Shown here piece by piece: positions 7,829 to 18,141 of a stretch of DNA of 62,580 bases. The translations under genes and the position numbers were made by a program. Below the pieces are notes generated by a model. It was given only the letters and a program-made list of their open reading frames with translations, was not told the origin of the DNA and searched no databases. How positions within the stretch are numbered: the first letter of the stretch is position 1; the number at the start of each line of letters is the position of its first letter. Origin of the DNA: a virus; the IMG/VR virus record IMGVR_UViG_3300025759_000093, positions 1 to 62,580 of that record. One strand, 5' to 3'.

Positions 7829-7987
7829 CTACTTTATGTTACCACCACGTTTTCTACACTTAGCTATATAACCACTAGCATACGCAGATGGAAACACATC
7901 GTATTTAGCTTTAGCTTTTTTATAACAAGCATCTTTTAAAGCTGCGGGTGAATCGTATTTATTAAAAGGTGTTTTACATTTTCTCAT
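7829..7987 (-). CDS. 52-residue basic protein
   Basis: A short frame between the DUF5872-type gene and the giant gene. It starts at ATG 7987, overlapping the giant gene's stop, and ends with TAG at 7829. The product has three Cys, many Lys, and the segment YDVFPSAYASGYIAKCRK. The VFPSAYASG core recurs in small basic proteins of marine phages and sometimes travels with the DUF5872-type gene (from memory). It fills an otherwise empty gap exactly. Confidence 0.68.
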   Translation of the reverse strand: MRKCKTPFNKYDSPAALKDACYKKAKAKYDVFPSAYASGYIAKCRKRGGNIK

Positions 7988-10900
7988 TTTCTTCTTGTTT
8001 TTGATCTTCTATTACTTGTTCTAAAACTAGATCTTCTGCTTTTACCTCTAGAACTTTGTTTCTTTTCAGATTTTAATTGCCAATCTGGCCATCCTAATAT
8101 CATCGCTACACTTTCCCACCACTCTTTTTCTTCTTCAAAAGCTCCTGTAAAGTTGTCATACTTTAACAAAGCTCTATCAAGAGGTATGTTTGTAGTTGCT
8201 GAAACTACTTTAGCTCCTGCTAAATAAGCTGGGTTATCAATAGCAAAACCTTTATCAAGCATTTCTTGTCTACGTTTTTTACTATCAAACTGATAAGCAG
8301 CACCTCTAATTTTAGATATTTTACTACTTATAGGTGGTGAAAACTGAAGCAGCTTCCAAGTAGCATCGACATATTCTGGTCTAGATCTTTTAGATCTTTC
8401 GTATATATCTAATAATAAATTCTTAATAACAGAGGCTGAAGCTCCGCCTATGCCTAAACCTCTCAACATAGAGTCAGACATACCATTCATAGTTCTATAT
8501 ATTTTTTTGTCATCTTCGTCGTCGTCTCCGTCACCTGCCCCAATAGCAAATAAAGCATTTTGTAAAGAGTTAAATATTAAGTTTTGAACAAACCCATAAT
8601 AAGCTATTTTACTTACATTAGTTTTCCAGTCTCCTCTGCCTGCTATTAAATCTTGTATAGATCTTTTTTGTATACGAGCATACTGCATAGGTGTATTAGC
8701 AAACATTAATATTAACCTTCCATAATCACTAGCTTGTTGTTGTGATATTTTATCAGGTCTACTTGATTGTTGAGATTCTTCTGATATTTCTTTCCACTCT
8801 TGTAATGCTTGTTCAGTAGCTTGCTTTTCATTAAGTCCACTGTTTTCCATTAAATCATTTATTCTATTACGATAATAAGTAGCACCACCAGCAGCTATAG
8901 CAAAGCTATCAGCAAACTGAGTAGGCGCATAACCTTTTTCCATTATATAAGCTATTGCACCTTTAGCTCTATTTTTAGCAGTCTTTGCAGCATCAGCTAT
9001 TTCAGATTCAGTTACATTTATTCTTAAACCTTGTCTTCTATCTTTTAGATAGTCAGAGTTCATTAACGTCATAAAGTCTTTCCAATACTGAGGTTGGTTG
9101 GCAAATGCAGCACCAGCTTTTAAAGGATTATTAAAATTCCAATTAACATAGTTTATAGCAGATATAGTTTGAAGTACTGCAGATCTTGTATTTAAAAACA
9201 TTATAGCAGCATTAGATCCATTAATGTAGTCTAATATTCTATTGCTAAGTCTAGTTCCTTCTGATGATCTGTTCTTACCAGTCTTAATACGTTTAATCAT
9301 GTTCTCCAGCGCATCTCTATATTTTCTTCCATACATAGCTTCTAGCTTATTTAAATTAGCCTCACTATATATTTTATCAATTCTTTGATTAAAGTCTTCG
9401 TAATACTTATATCTCTTAGTAGTATTAAGAAGCTGTTGTATATCAGTGCTTAATGTTCCAGCAGTCCAACCATTACTAGGATTAGACCAACCATCTCCTT
9501 TAGTTATTTTTAAAAGCTCTTGAGCAAACTCTATTAACTGAGGGTCATTTTCAATAATCTCAGTCATTTCTTTTAAGTCTGACGCATCTATTCCAGGTAT
9601 ATTAGTTATGCCTGTTGAATACCATAAATAAACTCTCAAGGCTTGTTCCTTAGTAAAACCTCCAATGCTTGTAGATTTATTTAAATCTTTAGGTATATTT
9701 AAATCTTTCTTAAGTTTCTTAAAATCATTTATCAACTGTAGTCTATCAGCCCTCAAATCGCCATCAGCTTTTGCTAAAGGATCTAGTAAATGTTTTTTGT
9801 ACCATGACATTTGTAAATTACCTAATGGTCCTTTAGCTAGGGTAGGATATATTAAACCTACTAAATCTTCAGCTGAATAAGGAATAAAGAATTTAAAGCT
9901 ATCTTTATCTTTACCAAGAAGTCTACCTTTTTCTTTAGATATTTCCTTCTTAAACATAGGATCTTTCTTCATAGTTATTAGCTGATCAAACTCTTGATCT
10001 AACCCTTGTGAAAACTTTAACTTAGCTTGTTGTACTCTAGACTTAACGTCTAATACACTCATGGCATCTTGAACAGCTTTAACATTTTGTAAAGCATCAT
10101 CAGCAAAGTAAAAGTCGTTGTATCCTTCAGCCGCTTTATCTACTAGCCAGTTGGCTTTTGCTTCACCAGTAGAATTACCTAAACCTATTATATTTTCTTT
10201 TTTAAATTCTAAACCTTCAGACTTTAAAAATTCATATATAGCTTCTTGAGATAGTGGTGACCTAGCTGTTAAAACAAATAGATCTTCATTACCTCTAGCA
10301 TCTTTTATTTTTTTAGCTAAATTAAATAGTGGACCTCGCTTGCCATCTCTTACAATATCAAAATCTGTAAAGTCCATTACAGCGCCTTGTTCAACTAGTT
10401 GAGATCCTTGCTCTGCAAATTGCTCAGCTGTAAGTTCACCCTCTGTTCCATCTGGCTTTGTCCAAAATACTAAACTGTTACTTTGAGCTAGTGTATCATC
10501 AAAATCAAATACTCTAATTTTCTTTATTGGTTGATCTAACTTATTTGCTAACCTTAACGCTTCATCTACACCAGCAGCTTTACTTAAAATATCTTCAGAA
10601 GTCATATCGTTAGATACGTTTAAAACTTTTGAATAGCTTAAGTCAGTAACATTTACACCTTTACTAGCTTTTAAACCTGGAGCTGTTTTCAAAAACTCAT
10701 TTAACCTTTGTTTAGCAACCTTTTGTGATATATCTCCATTTAATATTTGATATAGTAATTCTTGTTGCTTGGATATAACAGATGGTGTTATTTGATTTTC
10801 AGCTACATTAATACCATTGTTTTCAGCTACAGATTTGCCATTGCTCTCTATGAGGATATTAGGATCTACACCTTTATGGATCTTACCGTTTTCGTCTTCT

Positions 10901-13900
10901 CTAACTTGGCTATTTACATTTGGATTAAAGTATCTTATCCATATAGACTTAGTCCCCATTAAAATGTCATAAGCAAACTCTACAGGAGCATTAGCTGTAT
11001 AATTAAAAGGCTTACCGTCTACACCAATACCTTTTAACATTAGATCATTAACATATGGTAATAAACCTTGAAAGTAATTATTTAAAGCACCATCAACATA
11101 TAGATCGTAGTTACCTTGTAACATCCTGTTGAATAAAAACTTGCCTAAATCACTAGCCGGTTGAGTATGTTCTTCAACTGGTTTTAAACCTGTATAATTA
11201 GTAAACATTATAGGCGAAAATGTTCTCATCATGTGACCTTGGTAGGAGCTGGTAGAAGAAAGCATAGCTGCTACAAAAGGAGCATTACTAATATCATCTT
11301 GTATTAACTTATTTAAAGCGTCTAATACTTGTTTAAATCCTTTTTCTTTATCCTTCTGTTGCTGTTCAAAATCTTTCGTACCAAACTTTTCATTAAGCTT
11401 TACATAGCTCATACGTTTTAAACCTGGTATTATTTTACTAGCAAATTTTATTCCGTCTTCTTGTATTCTATCTAAAAACGCAGCAACTTGTTTAGCATTT
11501 AAAAAAGCAAAGTTACCACCATAATCTCTTTCACCAGTTTTATTACCGTCTAGATCTTTAACAGATACTGTTTTACCAGTAAAGGTTCCAGCTGAATTAA
11601 TTGTAAAAAATTCTTTAGGTACTAATGGTGCTAATACATTAGCTAACCATAACCTGTAGGCTTCTCTACCTTCAAAGCTTTTCATGTTGATTGGATCTAG
11701 TCCATTAGCTTTTAATATTTGATTCCAATTTTTTTGCTCTGCAAGAAGTTGTTCTCCAGTGCTAGCAGTAAATAGTTTTCTAGCTTTATCTATTTTTCTC
11801 TGTTGTGCTTTAGTCATTTTGACTCCTTTAGAAAACATCAACTCTGCTTTACCTTCAGATAACTTACTAGGAACTGGCAAGCCTTTATCTTGTAATGCCT
11901 CTCTAACCTCTTGATTTGTAAGCATACGTTCTGTTTGAGAAACTAAAGCTTTTATTCTAGCGCTAGTATTTCTATCTGCTAAGTTCATTTCACCAGCTGG
12001 TGTTATTCCAAATACTTCTTTAAACAAAGCAGGACTTATATTTTTATTCTTTTCAAAAGCAGATAAACCGGCTTTACTACCAGTCTTAGACATTTTAACT
12101 CTATCAGTCTTAGTATAGAAGTTATCTAATAATACTTTTTGTACACCAGTTGAAGTACCTCCAGGCGTTGATCCTTCAGGTAACATAGTAATTAAAGCTT
12201 CCGCATTTTTATTTATAAACTGCTGAGCATTTCTTACATCGTCTTTAGTTAAGTTTCCAGGTTTTGGTTTTATACCAAACATTTCTTGCACTTCTTGTAG
12301 GGCTATATTTTTTAAAGATTTAAAATCTAAATCTGCAATAGGCAGATTATCTACCTCAGCTCTAACTTTTTTAACAGCTTGTTCAACATCACCACTTAAT
12401 CTGCTCTTAAGTTTAATAGCTCTTTTAGGTTGTACAACAGGAGTATCATCTGCTTCTTCAACAGCTGCTAATCCTACTTGCTCTGTAACATCGTCAGTAA
12501 ACTCTTCACCTAAAACTCTTTTCGATGCTTCAATAGCTCTTGAAGGTAGAAACTTATTTATGTAAGCTGCTAAAGGTACGCCTGACTCTGGATCATAAGC
12601 TCTTATTAAATCTAATATACCACGCTCACCAGTTTCTATTTCATCAGTAAGTAATTGCCTATCAAAACCAGGAGCTTCACTTCTACGTTGTACTATTTTA
12701 TTTGTAATAGGTTTGAACTGTTCTATAATATCAAAAGCTGCAGCCTCACCTTGTTCGTCATATAATCTCTGAACCTCTTCACTAGGTCCTTTAGAAAGCT
12801 TACCATCAGATTCATCTTCTGGTGGAGCAGCTTGTAAATTAAAATCTTGTACGGAACTTTGAAAACTTTTTATATAGTTAAATACATCATCTCCAGTTTT
12901 TAGTGGAATTAAAAAACCAGTCTTAGGATTAAATTTATTAGCTAAGTTTTTAAGCATATATTTTAAACCTGATATTTTGCTAAAATCATATTTACTTAAA
13001 ACTCCTGTAGCAACCATATCTCCAAAAAGGTTTAACACTTCTTCAACATCTACACCTTGGTTTTTAACAAAGTCGTCATATTGCTCTTGAGTTATTTCTT
13101 GATTACTTAATTGAGTTTGCAACTCTCTTATAGTAGATGTATAAGCTTGTTTTCTATTTAAATAATTATTATAATCTTCTTGGGATATTTTGCCAGTTTC
13201 TTTGTTTATTTCTAATTGTTTTTCAGCTTGTTCTAAAGCTAACTGAGCAGACTCAACAACAACTCCATCTTTAACTATACCAGCTTTTCTATTTTCTATA
13301 TGAAATAGTTCATGCATAGGAGCAACAGCAGACATCGTCGCAATAAATCTATCTGAAGTTTGACCTATATTTCTAGCAATATTATCTCTAAATACTATTA
13401 TGTCTTGATCAATAAATGTACCGTTTGAATTTTTACCTCTAGCTTCTATTAATTGCTCTGCTCTATCTCCATAAAGTTCTCTTAGTTCTTCGACTGTTGT
13501 TTGGTCATTAACTTCTGTATACTTATTACCGTTTAACTCTTGTGTTACACCTACTATATTATTATAAAACTCAAACAACCCTTGGTTATAAGCGGCCATC
13601 GCAGGATCAAAAGCATCTTTTTGATCTTGAGCAGCTTTTGTTTTTCTAGTATTTAAAAGCTTTTCTATTTGCGTATCTACAGATTTATATTGATTAATAA
13701 ACTGTTGCTTTTGTTTTTTAATAGCTTTGCTTTCAGGATCTGCTCTACCACCTAGCTCTATTAGGTTATTTATATATTCTTTTCTTTGACTTATTAAATC
13801 AAATAATTCTATTTGTTGTGGCTCACTTAAAGCACTAAGCTTTTCTACGTTTTCTATATTTCTAAAAGCTGCTTGTTGTAATATTAAATCTTGTTCTGCT

Positions 13901-16377
13901 TTTAATATTTTCTTTTCTTTTTTAGATCTTTTAGTACCGTCGTTTAGAGCTGTTTCTATTTCTATTAATCTATCAAAGCTAGCTTTTTCAACTTTATAAT
14001 CATTTTTAGTTCTAACATTGTCCCCTAACATAGCGTACAAATTGCTACCAACACTAGGTCCTTGTATAGCTAAACTAGTTAAACCAACATTAAAAGCAAA
14101 CTCAGCATCTATACCATCTAGTATAGATTTATTTTCACCTAGTATATATATATCTGAAAGGTTATTACCTATTTGAGCCGCAGTTTCTTCAGCTATTTCA
14201 ACACCTACATTAATTCCTAAGTTTAAACCTTGATACATAGCTTTTTTAAACATAGTAGATCCTACAGGTGCTGCTATTCTGTTTAAGTTTTTCATATAGT
14301 TTAACGTACCTAGACGTTCACTGTACATGTCTACAGCTCCAGAAACTAATTGAGATCCTGCTTTTTGAAGTATGTTAAGATCTTTGACTCTATTAAGCTC
14401 TTCTATTTGATTTTTAGTTTCAGCTATTTCAAAAGGACTTAATAAACCAGAGTCTAACTTTTTTTCTAGTTCTACTATAGCTTTAGGCGCGTTACGTTGT
14501 GCTATATTTATTTCAGAACCTTTTAAACCGTAGCTCATATTAAAAAATATACCTTGAGCAATTTTACTAGCTCTAGCTTGAGCTAAATTAGCTTTAGCTT
14601 TTAGCTTAAATCTTTCAGGTCCAGAAGCTTTATTAATAGCTTTTTTACTAGGACTAGCCATCTTACCTCCAAATCTAGTCATAAGCACTGTGGCAATACT
14701 AGGCATACCTTCTGCAAAGCTTTGACTAACATATCCACTTAAAGCTCCAGCGTCCCAAGCATCACTCATTGAAGGCTTAGGCGCCATTGCTACGGCCATT
14801 TCTTGTTGTAAGCTCTCGTTGTAATCTAAAGATACGCCTTCTACTTTATTTAAAAAAGTAGATAAAGCTGTTGCATCTTCTTCACCTATAGTCTTGTCTA
14901 TAACCTCTCCTACCATTCCTAGTGTAGTTCCAACTGTGGCTGATGCAGCACCTAAAAATGATTGCTCCATACTTAAAATAGCTTTATCTAAAGAAGAAAA
15001 GTTTTTAGTAGCAAGTTCTAAACTTAAAGATACATCTCCTAGTTCGTTAGAGTCTGCTAGTAAAGAGTCACGCTCTTTGTTCCAAGCTATAATATCTTCA
15101 GCTAATTTTTCTCTTTTATCTAATAAACCACTAGATTTGTACTCATCAATAACACCGTTGTAAGATGTTAGTAAATCGTTATATTCTTTTTTAATAGCTT
15201 CAGGAGAATCATTGCTAATTCCATTCTTATCCATTACATCTAGCTGTTTTTGTATTTCTTCAGCTTGACTATTTAATTCTAAGAATTGTTCGTTATTATC
15301 TAGCTCATCTTGTTGCTCTTGTATAGACTTCATTTTATTAGAAATATCACTAGATCTAAGTTGAATATTTTTAGCTTGTAAATCCATTAAGCTAGGATTG
15401 TTAGACAAATCCATTACATCTTTAAAATCTAAACCTCCTTTAACTTGGTCAGCTAGCAAAGCGGTTAGCTTATTTCTATCTGTTTGAGTTAAGTCTTTAT
15501 TAGCATGATAGAAAGCATTAAGCTTATCTGACTTAACTTTGTTTAGTGTTTGAGTTTTTAATTGATCAGATGCTTTATCTATTACACTATCGCTTATTTC
15601 TCCAGTTTCTTTGTAATGCTTTACTTCTTGATAAACCTGGTCAGACATCCAGCTAGGCTTTTCATCATCTATAAATAATCTATCCACAGCGTTAGTGCCT
15701 ACCATTTTATTAAGTCTCTCCATTGGAGTTGGAGCTCCTTCTAATTCTACCGTTTCAAAACCAGACATAGGTTTATTTAAATCTTCTTCTATAAAATTAG
15801 CTAATAAAGTTTTCTTGTAATCTTCATTAGACTCATCTACATTAGATAAGGTTTTTCTATACTCTTCAACTAAAGGTTTTAACTTAGCAGCAGTCTCTGG
15901 TTCTCTAAATTCAAACTGATCTACTTGACTTAGTTTGTCATACTCATCTTGATTATGTTTTATTTCTGCAGCTATTAAAGGATTTTCTAAATCTTGTTGT
16001 ATTTCGTTTATATTATAAACAGGTTTAACAACTTGATCTGCAACCATGTTTATTTCTTCAGGTGGTAAAAAACCATTTTCTTCATCTTTATTATCTATAG
16101 CTTCAAACATAGCCTGAGCTAGATCCATATCTGGTTCTGGTAATTTATCACCAGCAGCTGAGTTGAGAAGATCTTCTTTATCAGGAACTATATTAAATAA
16201 ATCTTCCATCATTTGTTCTGAAGATGGAACATTATAATATTCAGACAAACCTTCTCTAACTTTTTCTAATACGTCAGGGTTTTGAATATCTTCTACAAAC
16301 TTTTCAAAATCTGGTAAGTTAAAATGCTTAACAGCTTTATCGTATAAAGATCTTAGTCGTTGTTCGTTTGGACTCAT
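7984..16377 (-). CDS. giant 2797-residue multidomain virion protein
   Basis: Very large late protein, probably packaged in the head and ejected with DNA. Recognisable islands: an N-terminal segment with LPDFEKFVEDIQNP; long coiled-coil stretches (about 350-450 and 850-1000); a zinc-metallopeptidase-like HELFH (about 1022-1026) in PMHELFHIENRK; a YDPESGVPLAAYINKFLP region (about 1260); a HAD-like domain starting VFDFDDTLAQ (about 1955) followed by FVLTARSP and DFYFADD, matching HAD motifs I, II and III; and a C-terminal part with FANTPMQYARIQKR, a hydrophobic segment and a GDGDDDEDD run. This patchwork fits the 'polyvalent protein' concept. No RNA-polymerase double-psi-barrel motif was seen. 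Roles of single domains are inferred. Confidence 0.8.
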   Translation of the reverse strand: MSPNEQRLRSLYDKAVKHFNLPDFEKFVEDIQNPDVLEKVREGLSEYYNVPSSEQMMEDLFNIVPDKEDLLNSAAGDKLPEPDMDLAQAMFEAIDNKDEENGFLPPEEINMVADQVVKPVYNINEIQQDLENPLIAAEIKHNQDEYDKLSQVDQFEFREPETAAKLKPLVEEYRKTLSNVDESNEDYKKTLLANFIEEDLNKPMSGFETVELEGAPTPMERLNKMVGTNAVDRLFIDDEKPSWMSDQVYQEVKHYKETGEISDSVIDKASDQLKTQTLNKVKSDKLNAFYHANKDLTQTDRNKLTALLADQVKGGLDFKDVMDLSNNPSLMDLQAKNIQLRSSDISNKMKSIQEQQDELDNNEQFLELNSQAEEIQKQLDVMDKNGISNDSPEAIKKEYNDLLTSYNGVIDEYKSSGLLDKREKLAEDIIAWNKERDSLLADSNELGDVSLSLELATKNFSSLDKAILSMEQSFLGAASATVGTTLGMVGEVIDKTIGEEDATALSTFLNKVEGVSLDYNESLQQEMAVAMAPKPSMSDAWDAGALSGYVSQSFAEGMPSIATVLMTRFGGKMASPSKKAINKASGPERFKLKAKANLAQARASKIAQGIFFNMSYGLKGSEINIAQRNAPKAIVELEKKLDSGLLSPFEIAETKNQIEELNRVKDLNILQKAGSQLVSGAVDMYSERLGTLNYMKNLNRIAAPVGSTMFKKAMYQGLNLGINVGVEIAEETAAQIGNNLSDIYILGENKSILDGIDAEFAFNVGLTSLAIQGPSVGSNLYAMLGDNVRTKNDYKVEKASFDRLIEIETALNDGTKRSKKEKKILKAEQDLILQQAAFRNIENVEKLSALSEPQQIELFDLISQRKEYINNLIELGGRADPESKAIKKQKQQFINQYKSVDTQIEKLLNTRKTKAAQDQKDAFDPAMAAYNQGLFEFYNNIVGVTQELNGNKYTEVNDQTTVEELRELYGDRAEQLIEARGKNSNGTFIDQDIIVFRDNIARNIGQTSDRFIATMSAVAPMHELFHIENRKAGIVKDGVVVESAQLALEQAEKQLEINKETGKISQEDYNNYLNRKQAYTSTIRELQTQLSNQEITQEQYDDFVKNQGVDVEEVLNLFGDMVATGVLSKYDFSKISGLKYMLKNLANKFNPKTGFLIPLKTGDDVFNYIKSFQSSVQDFNLQAAPPEDESDGKLSKGPSEEVQRLYDEQGEAAAFDIIEQFKPITNKIVQRRSEAPGFDRQLLTDEIETGERGILDLIRAYDPESGVPLAAYINKFLPSRAIEASKRVLGEEFTDDVTEQVGLAAVEEADDTPVVQPKRAIKLKSRLSGDVEQAVKKVRAEVDNLPIADLDFKSLKNIALQEVQEMFGIKPKPGNLTKDDVRNAQQFINKNAEALITMLPEGSTPGGTSTGVQKVLLDNFYTKTDRVKMSKTGSKAGLSAFEKNKNISPALFKEVFGITPAGEMNLADRNTSARIKALVSQTERMLTNQEVREALQDKGLPVPSKLSEGKAELMFSKGVKMTKAQQRKIDKARKLFTASTGEQLLAEQKNWNQILKANGLDPINMKSFEGREAYRLWLANVLAPLVPKEFFTINSAGTFTGKTVSVKDLDGNKTGERDYGGNFAFLNAKQVAAFLDRIQEDGIKFASKIIPGLKRMSYVKLNEKFGTKDFEQQQKDKEKGFKQVLDALNKLIQDDISNAPFVAAMLSSTSSYQGHMMRTFSPIMFTNYTGLKPVEEHTQPASDLGKFLFNRMLQGNYDLYVDGALNNYFQGLLPYVNDLMLKGIGVDGKPFNYTANAPVEFAYDILMGTKSIWIRYFNPNVNSQVREDENGKIHKGVDPNILIESNGKSVAENNGINVAENQITPSVISKQQELLYQILNGDISQKVAKQRLNEFLKTAPGLKASKGVNVTDLSYSKVLNVSNDMTSEDILSKAAGVDEALRLANKLDQPIKKIRVFDFDDTLAQSNSLVFWTKPDGTEGELTAEQFAEQGSQLVEQGAVMDFTDFDIVRDGKRGPLFNLAKKIKDARGNEDLFVLTARSPLSQEAIYEFLKSEGLEFKKENIIGLGNSTGEAKANWLVDKAAEGYNDFYFADDALQNVKAVQDAMSVLDVKSRVQQAKLKFSQGLDQEFDQLITMKKDPMFKKEISKEKGRLLGKDKDSFKFFIPYSAEDLVGLIYPTLAKGPLGNLQMSWYKKHLLDPLAKADGDLRADRLQLINDFKKLKKDLNIPKDLNKSTSIGGFTKEQALRVYLWYSTGITNIPGIDASDLKEMTEIIENDPQLIEFAQELLKITKGDGWSNPSNGWTAGTLSTDIQQLLNTTKRYKYYEDFNQRIDKIYSEANLNKLEAMYGRKYRDALENMIKRIKTGKNRSSEGTRLSNRILDYINGSNAAIMFLNTRSAVLQTISAINYVNWNFNNPLKAGAAFANQPQYWKDFMTLMNSDYLKDRRQGLRINVTESEIADAAKTAKNRAKGAIAYIMEKGYAPTQFADSFAIAAGGATYYRNRINDLMENSGLNEKQATEQALQEWKEISEESQQSSRPDKISQQQASDYGRLILMFANTPMQYARIQKRSIQDLIAGRGDWKTNVSKIAYYGFVQNLIFNSLQNALFAIGAGDGDDDEDDKKIYRTMNGMSDSMLRGLGIGGASASVIKNLLLDIYERSKRSRPEYVDATWKLLQFSPPISSKISKIRGAAYQFDSKKRRQEMLDKGFAIDNPAYLAGAKVVSATTNIPLDRALLKYDNFTGAFEEEKEWWESVAMILGWPDWQLKSEKKQSSRGKSRRSSFRTSNRRSKTRRK

Positions 16378-18017
16378 TAATATAGAGTTGGTTTGTTATT
16401 ATTAGATTTATTTTTGTATTGATCATATTTAGATTTAAACTGATAATACTCTTCGTTGATATTTCTCATTTCTTTCATTGCACTAAGAAGTTGACCTGCT
16501 GTTTCTATGTATTTGTAATCATCATCTAAATCTAATCCACCAAAGTTTGCGAACTTAGATATTCTTTTTCTCTCTTCATCAAAATCAACATCTTCTCCAG
16601 CATCTATTCTATTAGTTATATCTTTAATTTCTTTATCTATAAGTTCTTCTACAGGTACTAAACTTTTAAACTTTTTAACATCAGTACCAGTATATATTGT
16701 AGAATCAGCAAAGCCTTTATCAAAGTCTATTGTCTCAGTACCAGCATTTTCAGAATCTGTAGGTTCAGTAATAATTTTATTTTTAGTTAATAATTTTCCA
16801 ATACCATCAGAATCTATATTATCATTAAAAGCTTTCATTGCTATAAATCTCTTAGCTATTTGATCTTGTGTATTTGATAAAGCTGTCTCTTGCTCGGGTG
16901 TTAAATCAGAAGGTGCCTCATGCCATGAAGAGTTTTCAAGTTCGCTCATATTAGATAATCCCATAGAAGACAACCACTCTTCTTCTGATAGCCCAGACTC
17001 TTCAATTAATCTAGCAGAAATTTCTTGTATAGACATGCCATTACCACCGCTATCATCAACATTATCAGGAATATCATCTTGAAAAACAGACAACATTCTT
17101 TTATCATCTGACATTATGGTCTGCGTCATAGGACTATTTTCCATGTCTAGTAAAAGTTTTTCTCTTTGCTCTGGTATCATTGTTTGATACTCGTACTCAT
17201 ATCCTTCTGGTATATTTTCTATAGTTTGACCTGGATTAAATGGATCTGGACTACCTTTTTGTAACTTTATAGTTTCAAAATAAGGGCTAGGACCATCAGG
17301 GTTACTAGTTTTTTCAGCTAATGTAGTTGTTAACTGTGATATATCTGCCTTGTCATTATACAAGTTTATACCTTGGTTTTTCATAGCTATTAACTCATCT
17401 CCGTTTAACATAGACGCATTTCCAGTTTTCATATCTTCACTAAGAGTAAAATCAGCTTCTCCTTTCACAGCATCATTTGGTTTAAAGAAATATATATTTC
17501 CACCTCGCTCAGCTATTTGAATATCTCCACCTTCCATAAAAGCACCAAGCATATCTTTATTTTGCATAGATCCAGTTGACGATAAAGTACCGTCATTTAA
17601 AGATTTGCTGTACCCAGCTGTTTGTTCTGCTATATAACTTATTTGAGTTTGAAACTTAGGAACTAAACTTTTTATTTTAGCCAATGCCATATTACCTTCT
17701 TGTCTTGACATTTTACCACTTTGCATGTTGTTTTTAATTGTAAAATATTCGTCAACTTTTCCATTCCAAAAAGATACTATATTTTGATCTAACGCAGGGT
17801 CTCCGGTACTACCAAATTTGTTAGCCATACTGTACATACTCTGCATTTGGTTGTCCGTAAGTTCTTGTTGTTTTTGAACTTGAGCTTTTTGAGCTTTAAC
17901 TGTATTAGCCATTTGTATAGCTGTGTTAGCCATATACTTGACTTGGCTTTGTCCACCAGTTTTTATAAGCTCTTGCATTCGCCTATCTACTATTCTTTTT
18001 GGGTTTCTATAACTCAT
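16377..18017 (-). CDS. probable internal virion protein
   Basis: A 546-residue hydrophilic protein with no recognised fold. The N-terminal 80 residues are helical and Gln/Met rich (TAIQMANTVKAQKAQVQKQQ), like internal or ejection proteins of podoviruses. The middle holds Gly/Asn-rich segments (GGDIQIAERGGNIYFF), and the C-terminal half is acidic with long helices. It lies between the giant gene and a 230-residue Ala/Gln-rich protein, the usual place for ejected core proteins. Its start shares a base with nothing upstream, but a -1-frame extension of the previous gene stops eight bases before it. Confidence 0.62.
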   Translation of the reverse strand: MSYRNPKRIVDRRMQELIKTGGQSQVKYMANTAIQMANTVKAQKAQVQKQQELTDNQMQSMYSMANKFGSTGDPALDQNIVSFWNGKVDEYFTIKNNMQSGKMSRQEGNMALAKIKSLVPKFQTQISYIAEQTAGYSKSLNDGTLSSTGSMQNKDMLGAFMEGGDIQIAERGGNIYFFKPNDAVKGEADFTLSEDMKTGNASMLNGDELIAMKNQGINLYNDKADISQLTTTLAEKTSNPDGPSPYFETIKLQKGSPDPFNPGQTIENIPEGYEYEYQTMIPEQREKLLLDMENSPMTQTIMSDDKRMLSVFQDDIPDNVDDSGGNGMSIQEISARLIEESGLSEEEWLSSMGLSNMSELENSSWHEAPSDLTPEQETALSNTQDQIAKRFIAMKAFNDNIDSDGIGKLLTKNKIITEPTDSENAGTETIDFDKGFADSTIYTGTDVKKFKSLVPVEELIDKEIKDITNRIDAGEDVDFDEERKRISKFANFGGLDLDDDYKYIETAGQLLSAMKEMRNINEEYYQFKSKYDQYKNKSNNNKPTLY

Positions 18018-18024
18018 AATATTT

Positions 18025-18141
18025 TTAACTTATACCGTACATTGGATTATTCATGTCGTAATTATCAAATTCATTTTTAGCAATAACAGGAGTATTATCC
18101 TTGCCGCTCCCGGCTCCTACTTTGAAAAGTCTCCAAATGCA
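18025..18141 (-). other. -1-frame continuation of the preceding gene (possible frameshift extension)
   Basis: The 230-residue gene ends at TAG 18117, leaving a 99-base gap before the next ATG at 18017. In the -1 frame, sequence is open from 18141 to TAA 18025. A shift just before the stop would append about 31 residues beginning VGAGSGKDN and ending NPMYGIS, filling the gap to within seven bases of the next start. There is no ATG at its head, only one near its end. No canonical slippery heptamer is visible, so a sequencing error, a decayed C terminus or a non-ATG mini-gene are alternatives. Confidence 0.4.

Noticed and set aside
7984-16377. Giant protein as virion RNA polymerase, as in some crAss-like phages
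   Set aside because: No DxDxD-type double-psi-barrel catalytic motif was found; the DFDDTLA segment is the HAD signature.
18120-18141. +1 slippage at TTTT before the stop of the gene at 18117
   Set aside because: The +1 frame stops after about ten codons; only the -1 frame is open across the gap.
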